Shown: positions 42,863 to 51,364, numbered from the stretch's first letter. The stretch is 60,247 nt of DNA from an uncultured Olsenella sp. (GCA_934660915.1 CAKUIF010000013.1:1-60247); one strand, 5' to 3'. Notes: generated by a model from the sequence alone, not told the origin. Program-made: numbers and translations.

Positions 42863-44327
42863 CGACATTCCCCCTAACGTCGACCTCGGCAATAACGGTG
42901 AACGGGTGGTCCCACTTGACGGTGAGCGCGCCCCCGACGGACTCGATCTCCCGCCTCATGCCCGGGATGCCCGTGCCCTCGCGCACGGGCGCGGGACGGC
43001 CGGTCCCGTCGTCTGTGACGGTGAGGCGAGCAAGCGGCCCCTCAGGGCATTCAAGCTTAACAAAGACCTGCTTGGCGTGGGCATGCCGGCACGAGTTGGT
43101 GCACGCCTCGCGCACAACGCGCGCAAACGCGGCGGCCGCCTCCCTCCTGTGCGGAAGCTCGCCCTCAACGTCCACGCGGACGCCGACGAGCGAGAAAGCG
43201 GAGACGACGGCGTCGAGCTCGGCGGCGGCATCGCCGTCGGAGCCCTGCCGAAGATCCGCCATGACCGACGAGAGGAGGCGCTCGAGCTCGGCCACCGAGG
43301 CGGGGTCCGTCTTTCCCATCTCGAGGTAGCGGTGCAGGATCGACAGGCGCTGCCCCACAACGTCGTGGACGCGGGAACGCATGCGCAGATACGCAGACGC
43401 CTCAGCCGCGCGGTCGACGTCCGCAAGGCATGCGCGCAGCTCCGCGGCGGCGGCCTCGAGCTCGCGATTGGTCTGCACGAGGGCCTTGTTCGCCGCGACC
43501 GACTCGGTGACGTCGAGGCACAAGATCCTCTCGCCGCGCGACCTGGAGCCGGCGGCGTCGCGCTGAAACAGCAGCGTCCTTCCGTCCGCGACGTCGACCA
43601 GCAGGCTCTCCTCCCCCCGCTCGGAGACGGCGGGGACGCCGAGCGCGCCCGCCTCGGCACAGATGCCGCGGCCGCGGCGGGAGAGCTCCCTCCAAATGCC
43701 GCTCAGGTCGCCGAGGTCGGTCGGCAGCCCCAAGGCCTCCAGGCTCGAGCGCATCGAGGCGTTCATGAACGACGAGCCGCCGGAGGGGCCCGTGACGAGG
43801 ATGCCCGCCGGCATGCCCATGAGCGCCTCGGCGACGGAGAGCCCCGTGAGCTCCTCCGACCTCCACACGACGTCCATGACGATGGACGAGAGCCCGCGGA
43901 ACATGAACCACGAGACGTCAAGAAGGGCCACGATGTTCCAGTGCGCTCCAAGCACGCCGATCGCCCCCGGAGTGCACAGCCCCATGAGCAGCGCGTCCAC
44001 AAGAAGCGCCGGACGAGAAAGGCAGAGCGCGAGGGCGAGCCCGAAAAACGAGAAGGCGGTGTTGGCCCACAGGAGCCAGAAAAAGCGCGAGAACCCCAGC
44101 ACCTCCGCGAGCAGAGGCGCGCGGATGGCCCCCGAGCCCACGGTTATGCACAGCGCGATTCCCAGGTGGAGCTGGACGGCGAACTCGTAGGCGCACAGGA
44201 GGCGCCCGAGCCTCGATGAGGAGCGGAAGACGACCAGGAAGAGGTGCACGACCTGCAGGCACGCGGAGAGGAACTCCCCGACCACGATCAGCATCATGCA
44301 GGGCTCGTTGAGCAGAAGCGGCGTCAT
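42855..44327 (-). CDS. Membrane sensor histidine kinase
   Basis: The 490-residue kinase has an N-terminal membrane part with about six helices (roughly 1-170), a PAS-like or linker segment, the HisKA_3 dimerisation helix with the phospho-acceptor His (RSRVHDVVGQRLSILHRY) and a HATPase_c domain (VVREACTNSCRHAHA N box, VTDDGTGRPAP G1 box, GTGIPGMRREI G2). It should phosphorylate the LuxR-type regulator next to it. ATG 44327 overlaps the upstream gene stop as ATGA. Signal unknown. Confidence 0.92.
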   Translation of the reverse strand: MTPLLLNEPCMMLIVVGEFLSACLQVVHLFLVVFRSSSRLGRLLCAYEFAVQLHLGIALCITVGSGAIRAPLLAEVLGFSRFFWLLWANTAFSFFGLALALCLSRPALLVDALLMGLCTPGAIGVLGAHWNIVALLDVSWFMFRGLSSIVMDVVWRSEELTGLSVAEALMGMPAGILVTGPSGGSSFMNASMRSSLEALGLPTDLGDLSGIWRELSRRGRGICAEAGALGVPAVSERGEESLLVDVADGRTLLFQRDAAGSRSRGERILCLDVTESVAANKALVQTNRELEAAAAELRACLADVDRAAEASAYLRMRSRVHDVVGQRLSILHRYLEMGKTDPASVAELERLLSSVMADLRQGSDGDAAAELDAVVSAFSLVGVRVDVEGELPHRREAAAAFARVVREACTNSCRHAHAKQVFVKLECPEGPLARLTVTDDGTGRPAPVREGTGIPGMRREIESVGGALTVKWDHPFTVIAEVDVRGNVDD

Positions 44328-46090
44328 CGGCGCCCACCCCCTGCCCTCACCCTGGCAACAAGCAAAAGCCTTCCCACCTCGCCTGTGAGCGAGTAGATGA
44401 CGTCGCATGCGTCCAGGCGCGAGCGCAGCGCCTCGGTCCTGGGGAGCGAGGCCAGGTCCTCCTCGTCATCCGACTCCAGGTGGGCGCGCAGCTCGACCGT
44501 GCCGTCGCCCCTCTCGCCAAGGTGGTACATGAGCACGGGAGCCTCGCACTCGAGGGCCGTGAACGCCACATCGTAGATGCAGTCGTACAGGACGCTCATC
44601 TGCTGTGCGGCCAGCGGCCTGCTCAGGCTCGCGATAGCGGCGCAGTCGATGCCGACGGCTCGAAGGTCGCTCGCGAGCTCGTTGGCGATGAGGCGGATAC
44701 GGTCGCGGTCGAGCTCGGGGTCGGCCGCCTCCGCGAGCACGAGCGAGCCCTTCCGCTTGCAGTAGGCGACGATCATGCGGGCCCGCTCGAGCTCGCGCAG
44801 CCTCGCGCCGGGCTCCTGGGGCAGGTTTCGCAGGACGTCGGACACCTCCCGCATGGAATCGGAGAGCGCGCGCTCGACGTCGTCCACCAGGTGAGACTCC
44901 GCCTCGAGGCCGGCCAGGAGCTCCGCCAGGTCGCGGTCGTGCTCGAGCGTTCGGCGGTCCTGCTCGAGGTCGGCCCTTCTTGCCATGAGCTGACGGCCTA
45001 GCGAGCGCATGTTGCTCATGTCGCGCGTCAGAAGGGCGCTTCCGCCGGAAAGCGGCCAGGCGAAGAACACGTCGTCGGGGTAGGCCGGCAGCGTGAACAC
45101 GTCCGGCAGGGGCCGACCCGCGAGGGCGCGGGCAACCGCCGCGTCGAGCCCCGCCGCGGCCTCGGTCTTGCGAAAGAGCGTGCCGTCGCGCGAGATGATC
45201 TTCAGGTCGAAGGGAAGCTTGGAGAACACCCTGGCGAACGACCTCGTGGAGGGGATGATCCCCAAATCGAGGCAGAGCTCGAGCGCGACGATGACGAGTA
45301 TCCCGTAGATGAGCGAGAAGTTGAGCGTCCTTGCCCACTCCAGCCGGAATATATAGGCCGAGCTGAGGAGGAAGCCGCCGACCGCCACCGTGGCGGAGGG
45401 CACCAGAAGGCTCCTGAGAACGCTTGTGCACGAGCGCCACAGCACCGCGAAGAAGCCGATGAAGCACACGGCCGTGTAGGCCAAGAAGGCCCAGTACGCG
45501 GGGCCGTAGAAATACTTGCCCACGGTACCGGGGTTCGGTGAGTCGAAGGTAAAGAAGAGCTGATGGAGGTCGTTGGTGAGCGCGAGGGCGATGAAGAGCG
45601 CCGAGGCCGACGCCACGGCCGCGCGGTGCCTTTTGCCCTTCTCGCCGAGGCCGAGGCCAGCCGAGCGGAGCGCGCAGGACAGGCACAGCGGCGGAACGAG
45701 CGCCATGGGAATGTAGTAGCAGTACCACAGGTAGCGGGCCAGCTCGTTGTCGGCCGTCTTCCACTTGACCACGACCACCAGAAGCCAGAGGGTGAGGGTC
45801 ACGGCGATCGCGGCGATGCGCCGCCTGGTCGACGGGTCGAGGCAGCGCAGGTAGGCAACGACGCCCCAGAACGAGAACGCGATGCTGGACAGGCAGATCC
45901 ATACGGCGCGGTCGATGGGCTCGTGGGCGGGCCTGACCAAGGTCGCGGCGGGCTCTTGCGAGATAGGCCCGCCGAAGCGGGCGAAGCCGACCGCAAGCAG
46001 AAAGAAGGACACGGCGGCAAGCGCGCACACCAAGACGGCGCGGGACTTGTTCGTGCGCGTGAAGACGGTTGACGAGAAGATCGACGACAT
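44324..46090 (-). CDS. 7TM sensor protein lacking a recognisable kinase core
   Basis: A 588-residue protein with eight hydrophobic segments, the last seven in the 7TMR/histidine-kinase N-terminal 7TM pattern (about 60-280, with RYLWYCYYIPMALVPPLCLS), after a first helix at about 23-41. The soluble half has a short PAS-like start (RSFARVFSKLPFDLKIIS), a long coiled coil (about 380-460) and a C-terminal domain (about 465-588) in which no HisKA His box, N box or DxGxG motif can be seen. It is co-transcribed with the true kinase, so it may sense the signal and pass it on by protein contact. The ATG directly follows a terminator-like hairpin. Confidence 0.8.
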   Translation of the reverse strand: MSSIFSSTVFTRTNKSRAVLVCALAAVSFFLLAVGFARFGGPISQEPAATLVRPAHEPIDRAVWICLSSIAFSFWGVVAYLRCLDPSTRRRIAAIAVTLTLWLLVVVVKWKTADNELARYLWYCYYIPMALVPPLCLSCALRSAGLGLGEKGKRHRAAVASASALFIALALTNDLHQLFFTFDSPNPGTVGKYFYGPAYWAFLAYTAVCFIGFFAVLWRSCTSVLRSLLVPSATVAVGGFLLSSAYIFRLEWARTLNFSLIYGILVIVALELCLDLGIIPSTRSFARVFSKLPFDLKIISRDGTLFRKTEAAAGLDAAVARALAGRPLPDVFTLPAYPDDVFFAWPLSGGSALLTRDMSNMRSLGRQLMARRADLEQDRRTLEHDRDLAELLAGLEAESHLVDDVERALSDSMREVSDVLRNLPQEPGARLRELERARMIVAYCKRKGSLVLAEAADPELDRDRIRLIANELASDLRAVGIDCAAIASLSRPLAAQQMSVLYDCIYDVAFTALECEAPVLMYHLGERGDGTVELRAHLESDDEEDLASLPRTEALRSRLDACDVIYSLTGEVGRLLLVARVRAGGGRR

Positions 46091-46133
46091 AAAAAGGCCT
46101 CCCCTCCCCACGAGATTAGGGGAAGGGAGGCCT
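46091..46133 (-). terminator. Terminator whose stem contains the next gene's ribosome binding site
   Basis: On the minus strand 15-base arms (46133-46119 and 46109-46095, one G-T pair) are followed by TTTTT (46095-46091), then directly by the ATG at 46090. The GGGGAGG that serves as ribosome binding site lies in the 3' arm. It would end the paaK-ACT transcript and could also gate translation of the 7TM gene. Confidence 0.8.
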
Positions 46134-46192
46134 GCTCACAAGGACATAGGTCCCTATATTCGTTGAGCGAGCGCGCCTGCTCGGCGGCGTGC

Positions 46193-46618
46193 CTAGAGGT
46201 CGGCCTGCGTGAGCGCCTTGAAGCCCGCGCCCTCGAGCGTCCAGACGGCGCGCGCGGCAGCGGCGGCGTCGGCAACCTTGAGCGCAAAGACGGCCGCGCC
46301 GTCGCGGTGGCTGAAGCAGTAGCAATACTCGATGTTGACGTCGAGCTCATCGAGAGCCTCGAAGAGCTCGGCCAAGCCGCCCGGGCGGTCGGGGACGGCG
46401 ACGGCCGCGACCTTGACGACCTTGGCGCGGTAGCCCGCCTCGCCGAGCGCCTTCAGGGCGCGCTCGGGCTCGCCGCACACGATGCGCGCGAGGCCGTACT
46501 CCTCGCTGTCGGCGAGCGACAGCGCCGTCATGTTCACGCCGGCGTCGGCGATCGTGCGCGCGACGGAGGCGACGCGGCCCTTCTTGTTCTCGAGGAAAAC
46601 GGTGATCTGGTCGATCAT
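46193..46618 (-). CDS. Tandem ACT-domain protein
   Basis: A 141-residue protein made of two ACT domains (first IDQITVFLENKKGRVASVART, second VKVAAVAVPDRPGGLAELFEAL), a ligand-binding fold that usually senses amino acids. In many anaerobes such a protein sits next to a phenylacetate-CoA ligase homologue, as here: it starts 3 bases after the paaK stop. It probably senses an aromatic or branched amino acid or binds the ligase; inference from family context. A terminator follows at 46091. Confidence 0.92.
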   Translation of the reverse strand: MIDQITVFLENKKGRVASVARTIADAGVNMTALSLADSEEYGLARIVCGEPERALKALGEAGYRAKVVKVAAVAVPDRPGGLAELFEALDELDVNIEYCYCFSHRDGAAVFALKVADAAAAARAVWTLEGAGFKALTQADL

Positions 46619-46621
46619 GTC

Positions 46622-47929
46622 TTAGAGCTCCTTCCTGAGGTCGACGATGCGCTTGGCCTTGCCCTCGCTGCGCGGGATGCTCTTGGGCTCCACGAGCTTG
46701 ACCTTGACGCCGACCGAGAGCGCGGCCTTGAGCGCGGCGGAGATCCGCTTCTGCAGGCGGTCGATGTCGGCGATGGAGTCGAGGTCCACGTCGGGGTTCG
46801 GCTCGGCCTTGAGGGTGACGATGTCGAGGGAGCGGTGGTCGGTGTCGACCTCGATCTGGTACCAGGAGGACATCTCGGGGAACGTCTTCATGACGTCCTC
46901 GATCTGGCTCGGGAAGACGTTGACGCCGCGGATGATGAGCATATCGTCGGTGCGGCCGTGGATGCGGTCGATGCGGCGGTGCGTGCGGCCGCAGGGGCAC
47001 TCGCCGGGGATGATGCGGGTGATGTCGCGCGTGCGGTAGCGCACGACGGGCGACGCCTCGCGGTCGAGCGTGGTGATGACGAGCTCGCCCCACTCGCCGT
47101 CGGGCAGGACCTCGCCCGTCTCGGGGTTGATGATCTCGGGGTAGAAGTGGTCCTCGGCGATGTGGAGGCCCTGCTGCTCCCAGCACTCGATGGCCACGCC
47201 CGGGCCCATGGTCTCGGTGAGGCCGTAGATGTCCAGCACGCGGTAGCCGAGCTTGCGCTCGAGGTCGCGGCGGAAGTTGTCCGAGAAGGGCTCGGCGCCG
47301 TGGATGCCCGCGCGCAGGCTGAAGTCGCGGGCCGGGTCGAGGCCCATCTCGATCGCGGTGTCGGCGATGTGCATCGCGTAGGAGGGGGTGCAGGCCAGGA
47401 TAGTGGGGCCCATCTCGCGCAGGATGCGGATCTGGCGCTCGGTGTTGCCGGCACTGATGGGGATGGTGGCGCAGCCGGCGGAGATGCTGCCGTAGTGGGC
47501 GCCGAGGCCGCCGGTAAAGAGGCCGTAGCCGTAGCAGATCTGCATGACGTCGTTCTCGTCGCCGCGGGCGTAGTCGACGGCGCGCGAGAAGCACTCGCCC
47601 CAGATCTTTATGTCGTGCTCGGTGTAGGCGCCCACGGTCGCGATGCCGGTCGTGCCCGAAGACATGTGGATCTCGCGGACGTCCTTGAGCGGCACGGCGA
47701 GCATGCCGTACGGGTAGGCGTCGCGCAGGTCCTGCTTCTGCACGAAGGGGATGCGCGCGACGTCGTCGAGCGACTTGACCGAGTACGGGTCGAACCCGGC
47801 CTCGTCGAAGCTCTTCTTGTAGAACGAGATGTGCTCGTACACGTCGATGACGGTCTTTTGTATCCCGGCGAGCTGGATCTCGGCGATCTGCTCGCGCGAC
47901 GCGTGAAGAATGTCGTTGTCGTTGCCCAT
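46622..47929 (-). CDS. paaK: Phenylacetate-CoA ligase family enzyme
   Basis: An AMP-forming ligase of the PaaK type, 435 residues. Motifs seen are the P-loop SSGTTG, YGYGLFTGGLGAHYG, YGLTETMGPG, the adenylate-binding VVRYRTRDITR and the C-terminal hinge (GRTDDMLIIRGVNVFPSQIE). It converts an aryl acetate such as phenylacetate or indoleacetate to its CoA thioester, or runs the reverse with energy gain in amino-acid fermenters; substrate unproven. The start ATG 47929 has GGAGGGG before it. In other anaerobes it lies next to indolepyruvate:ferredoxin oxidoreductase genes; none is seen here. Confidence 0.92.
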   Translation of the reverse strand: MGNDNDILHASREQIAEIQLAGIQKTVIDVYEHISFYKKSFDEAGFDPYSVKSLDDVARIPFVQKQDLRDAYPYGMLAVPLKDVREIHMSSGTTGIATVGAYTEHDIKIWGECFSRAVDYARGDENDVMQICYGYGLFTGGLGAHYGSISAGCATIPISAGNTERQIRILREMGPTILACTPSYAMHIADTAIEMGLDPARDFSLRAGIHGAEPFSDNFRRDLERKLGYRVLDIYGLTETMGPGVAIECWEQQGLHIAEDHFYPEIINPETGEVLPDGEWGELVITTLDREASPVVRYRTRDITRIIPGECPCGRTHRRIDRIHGRTDDMLIIRGVNVFPSQIEDVMKTFPEMSSWYQIEVDTDHRSLDIVTLKAEPNPDVDLDSIADIDRLQKRISAALKAALSVGVKVKLVEPKSIPRSEGKAKRIVDLRKEL

Positions 47930-47985
47930 TGGGCGCCCCCTCCGCTCGGTAACACGATGTGAAGAAGATAGCGCAACCGGGGCGC

Positions 47986-48408
47986 TCATGCGCGACGGGC
48001 GTCCTCGAGTCGACGCACGGCGCGCTTGACGGTCTCAATGGCTTCGTCAACCCTGTCGGCCGCGTCGCTCATCTCTTTTTGGACGAAGATGTCGGCAAGC
48101 CAGTTGTCGCAGGCGATGTCGAAGAAGGCGTTCCAGCGGTTGACCTCGGCGGTGAGCCCCGCCACGTCGCGGACGTCGTCGAGCTCCACCGAGAAGCGGG
48201 CCAGCGCCGCCCGGGCGTCGGCGAGCGCGTGGTTGGCGTCGCCCAGGCGCGAGTGCTTGATCACGCTGGTAATGAGGCCGCCGCCGAGGATGTCCACGAT
48301 TCCCCAGCGCTTGGCCGAGTCGAGCGAGTCGGCGGCGTCCTCGAGCGCCTCGAGCGCCTCCTTGCCCGCGGCGATGGCCTCCTCGATCTCGCGTCGTCGG
48401 TCGTACAT
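47986..48408 (-). CDS. Conserved helical protein of unknown function
   Basis: The 140-residue protein is all-helical, starting MYDRRREIEEAIAAGKEALEAL, with a glycine break (IVDILGGGLITSVIKHSRLGD) and a charged C terminus. It has no signal peptide. Similar proteins occur in many Gram-positive bacteria without a known role. The ATG at 48408 follows GGAGGAG. It lies 56 bases upstream of paaK and may be its first cotranscribed gene. Upstream are the REP palindromes of the transposase locus. Confidence 0.7.
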   Translation of the reverse strand: MYDRRREIEEAIAAGKEALEALEDAADSLDSAKRWGIVDILGGGLITSVIKHSRLGDANHALADARAALARFSVELDDVRDVAGLTAEVNRWNAFFDIACDNWLADIFVQKEMSDAADRVDEAIETVKRAVRRLEDARRA

Positions 48409-48425
48409 CACATCTCCTCCCCAAC

Positions 48426-48498
48426 TTGGGACAAAAGGGACGGGGTATTTTGTCCCAACTTGTGAAGATGAGACAAAAGGGACGGAGGATTTTGTCCC
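48426..48498 (-). repeat. Two REP palindromes, left side of the RAYT gene
   Basis: Two tandem 29-base imperfect palindromes, 48428-48456 and 48470-48498, have ends GGGACAAAA and TTTTGTCCC and a GGGACGG core on the plus strand. The second begins GAGAC and has one core change. They lie 7 bases after the transposase stop codon. A third copy in opposite orientation flanks the gene on the other side. Confidence 0.85.
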
Positions 48499-48504
48499 AA
48501 ACCG

Positions 48505-49249
48505 TCACGCCCTCGCAATGGTACTCCTCCCGATGCCCGTCAGCCTCTCTATCTGGCGCGTGGAGAGCCCCGCCGACTTCAGTTCCCGAAGCGCCTCGGA
48601 CCTCCTGTGCTTGGGCAGCATCTTGATCTCGCCGAGGCCGATATCCATGCGCCCGACGACCTCGCGGGCGAAGCCGACCGCCTCGAGGTCGTCCATGCCC
48701 TTCTTGCCCTCGAATCTATAGAGGGCGACGTCGCCTTCGGAAACGAGCGCCTGCACAGAAGAGCCGTCGCCCAAAAGATCGGACACGAGCGAGGCGTCGC
48801 AGTACACGGCCTCGCCGACGTATTCCGAGTACGAGCTCCAGGGATATTCGCTCGTCGGGCAGATTCCCGCGTGCTCGGGGTTCAGAAGGACGTAGCGAAG
48901 CGCGGCAAAGAAGTGCGCGTCGGTCTCGATCGGGTCGCTGTAGAAGCGGTCCTCGAAAAACGGGCCCGCAGTGGTCGGACTTCTTGTTGAACCTGAGCGC
49001 GTACCTGGTCCCCAGAAGGTGCATGGCGGCGCTGAGGGCCGAAAGCTCGCCTTGGGCGATCAGATGCACGTGGTTCGGCATGAGGCAGTAGCACAGCAGC
49101 TTAACCCCGTGGTCCGCAAACGAATCGTGCATGAACTCGAGGAAGCGCCTCCGGTCGCGGTCGTCCTCGAACAGCAGCTGTCTCCCCGCCCCGCGCATGA
49201 CCACGTGGTAAATCCCCGAGCCCGACGCCTTCCTCGCAATCCTGACCAT
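48505..49249 (-). pseudogene. REP-associated tyrosine transposase (Y1_Tnp, IS200-like), frameshifted
   Basis: The Y1/RAYT domain is clear in the first part: IYHVVMRGAGRQLLFEDD, the metal-binding HVH in CLMPNHVHLIAQGE, and RYALRFNKKSDHCGPV. After the Val codon the frame breaks at an A5 run (48956-48960; T5 on the coding strand). Removing one base restores FEDRFYSDPIETDAHFFAAL, the LRYVLLNPEHAG motif that follows in this family, and a C-terminal helix-turn-helix (LKSAGLSTRQIERLTGIG) to the stop at 48505. GGGGGAGGGC precedes the ATG. The total length (745 bases) is one base off a full frame. A single indel, slippage or assembly error cannot be told apart here. Confidence 0.85.
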
Positions 49250-49353
49250 GCCCTCCCCCTCTCGCCGATTGTAAGCGGCACATTACCCGCCGCGCGAGGG
49301 CTCTATACAGCTCGTTTTGGATTACTCTAAACTGCGGAATTAAACCAGAAAAT

Positions 49354-49382
49354 GGGACAAAATCCCCCGTCCCTTTTGTCCC
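49354..49382 (+). repeat. REP palindrome, right side of the RAYT gene
   Basis: A 29-base palindrome with ends GGGACAAAA and TTTTGTCCC and the core TCCCCCGTCCC, the reverse complement of the two left copies. It lies 19 bases before the pfkA start codon, so it may also affect the pfkA leader. Confidence 0.85.
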
Positions 49383-49400
49383 AAAACGAGAGGAGCCCCC

Positions 49401-50480
49401 ATGCTTCGAATCGGCCTGCTCACCTCCGGCGGCGACTGCCAGGCGCTCAACGCGACCATGCGCGGCATCGTCAAGACCGTGCTCAACAACTCCAAGGACA
49501 AGGTCGAGATCTACGGCTTCGAGGACGGCTACCAGGGCATGATCTACGGCCGTTACCGCAAGATGAGCTGGGTCGACTTCTCGGGCATCCTCACCAAGGG
49601 CGGCACCATCCTGGGCACCTCGCGCACTCCCTTCAAGCTGCTCGACACGCCCGAGGCCGACGGCGTCAAGAAGGTCCCGGCGATGGTCGCCACGTACAAG
49701 AAGCTCAAGCTCGACTGCCTCTTTATGCTCGGCGGGAACGGCTCGACCAAGACCGCGAACCGCCTGCGCGAGGAGGGCTTGAACGTCATCGCCCTGCCCA
49801 AGACCATCGACAACGACACCTACGGCACCGACATGACCTTCGGCTTCACCTCGGCCATCGACGTCGCCACCCGCTGCATCGACGACATCCACACGACGGC
49901 GAGCTCGCACGGCCGCGTCTTCGTCATCGAGATCATGGGCCACAAGGTCGGTTGGATTCCGCTGTATGCGGGCGTCGCCGGCGGCGCGGACGTCATCCTC
50001 ATCCCCGAGATCCCCTACGACATGGACAACGTCGTGAACGCCATCGAGAAGCGCGAGAAGGACGGCGGCCGCTTCGCGATCGTGGTCGTGGCCGAGGGCG
50101 CCATCTCCCGCGAGGAGGCGGCCATGAAGAAGAAGGACTACAAGGCCAAGGTCGCCGCCCGCGTGAAGCCGTCGGTCGCCTACGACATCGCCGAGGAGAT
50201 CGCATCCCGCACCGGCCGCGAGATCCGCGTGGCGGTGCCCGGCCACACCCAGCGCGGCGGCCAGCCCGACGCCCAGGACCGCATCTTCGCCACGCAGTGC
50301 GGCGTCGAGGCGGCGCGCGCCTGCCTGGAGGGCGCCTACGGCATCATGATCGCCAAGGTGGACGACCAGATGTGCCGCGTCCCGCTCGAGGAGGTCGCCG
50401 GCAAGCTCAAGTACGTCGACCCCGAGTGCGACCTCGTCCGCGAGGCCAAGCTGCTCGGCATCAGCTTCGGCGACGAGTAG
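49401..50480 (+). CDS. pfkA: 6-phosphofructokinase, mixed-substrate (group III) type
   Basis: Pfk phosphorylates fructose 6-phosphate, the main control step of glycolysis. The 359-residue protein has TSGGDCQALN near the start, GGNGST (111-116), PKTIDND (133-139) with the catalytic Asp, and the sugar-binding GHTQRGG. Asn in place of Asp in GGD and Lys133-type PKT in place of PGT mark the group III / PPi-type variation, so ATP or pyrophosphate use is open. GAGAGGAGCC precedes ATG 49401. The gene lies directly downstream of a REP palindrome. Confidence 0.93.
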   Translation: MLRIGLLTSGGDCQALNATMRGIVKTVLNNSKDKVEIYGFEDGYQGMIYGRYRKMSWVDFSGILTKGGTILGTSRTPFKLLDTPEADGVKKVPAMVATYKKLKLDCLFMLGGNGSTKTANRLREEGLNVIALPKTIDNDTYGTDMTFGFTSAIDVATRCIDDIHTTASSHGRVFVIEIMGHKVGWIPLYAGVAGGADVILIPEIPYDMDNVVNAIEKREKDGGRFAIVVVAEGAISREEAAMKKKDYKAKVAARVKPSVAYDIAEEIASRTGREIRVAVPGHTQRGGQPDAQDRIFATQCGVEAARACLEGAYGIMIAKVDDQMCRVPLEEVAGKLKYVDPECDLVREAKLLGISFGDE

Positions 50481-50524
50481 CGGCGGGATACAGAAGGCAT
50501 CTAGGGTCGAGCGGAGGCCGGCGC

Positions 50525-51232
50525 ATGATAACGGAATGGCTCCACGGGGTGTTTTCCGCCGCGGCCGCCTGGAGCGGCGAGGCGATTCTGCTGCGCCTTT
50601 TGCTCGCGACGATGGTCGGCACCGTCATCGGGCTCGACCGCGAGTACCGCAACAAGGGCGCCGGCATAAAGACGCACGTCCTCGTGTGCCTCGGCTCCGC
50701 CATGACCATGATCGTCTCGCAGTATGTGGCCGTGACCTACCCCGAGTTCAACGCCGACGTCAACCGCATCGGCTCGCAGGTGGTCTCGGGCGTCGGCTTT
50801 CTCGGGGTGGGCACGATCATCGTGACCCGTCGCAACGAGGTGCGCGGCCTCACGACCGCCGCCGGCCTGTGGGCCTGCGCCTGCATCGGACTTGCCGTGG
50901 GGATCGGATTTGTCGAGGCGGCGCTCGTGGCCATGGTCTTCGTCGTGGTCACGTTCGTGGCCTTGAGCAAGCTCGACGACTGGCTGCGCAAGAACTCGCG
51001 CATATTCGACCTCTACATCGAGCTCGAGGACCGCGCGGGCGTCAAAGAGCTCTTGAAGAAGCTCCACTCGTGGGATTGCGAGTGCTCGGACTTCGCCATA
51101 ACCAAGGACATCGCCGGCAGCCGCGGCTGTGCGGTCACCGTGACGGTCAAGCTCGAGCATATGGGCCGCAAGCAGGCCTTCATCGACTCGATCGACATGC
51201 TCGACTTCGTGAGCTTCTGCGACGAGCTGTGA
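50525..51232 (+). CDS. MgtC/SapB-family membrane protein
   Basis: The 235-residue protein has about five membrane helices in the first 155 residues with the MgtC signature (GTVIGLDREYRNKGAGIKTH, VSGVGFLGVGTII) and a C-terminal ACT-like cytoplasmic domain (about 160-235, FDLYIELEDRAGVKELLKKL). MgtC proteins help survive low magnesium and influence membrane potential and ATP synthase; the target here is unknown. ATG 50525 follows GGAGG. It lies 44 bases after pfkA and may be cotranscribed. Confidence 0.9.
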   Translation: MITEWLHGVFSAAAAWSGEAILLRLLLATMVGTVIGLDREYRNKGAGIKTHVLVCLGSAMTMIVSQYVAVTYPEFNADVNRIGSQVVSGVGFLGVGTIIVTRRNEVRGLTTAAGLWACACIGLAVGIGFVEAALVAMVFVVVTFVALSKLDDWLRKNSRIFDLYIELEDRAGVKELLKKLHSWDCECSDFAITKDIAGSRGCAVTVTVKLEHMGRKQAFIDSIDMLDFVSFCDEL

Positions 51233-51319
51233 CGAATCGCTGTGCGGGCACACAAAGACCGATTCTGTGAGCTTGCTTTTATTGAAATCCTGAACCTTTG
51301 CCGACCATGAAAATCAACG

Positions 51320-51360
51320 TAGGCTCTTCTCGTCATATAACCGGCGAGAAGGGCCTATTT
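51320..51360 (+). terminator. Terminator overlapping the next gene's ribosome binding site
   Basis: Thirteen-base arms (51320-51332 with 51345-51357, one G-T pair) and TTT-GTT after the stem. The AAGGG that serves the next start lies in the 3' arm, and ATG 51365 follows the U-tract directly. This matches the arrangement at 46091-46133. Confidence 0.7.
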
Positions 51361-51364
51361 GTTC

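Noticed and set aside
48950..48966. Programmed frameshift in the RAYT gene
   Set aside because: The run does not fit a canonical -1 slippery heptamer; the required shift is +1 with no visible stimulator, so an indel or sequencing error is simpler.
49352..50524. Extension of the MgtC-like frame over pfkA
   Set aside because: It reads pfkA in another frame; ATG 50525 has a GGAGG and starts the membrane domain.
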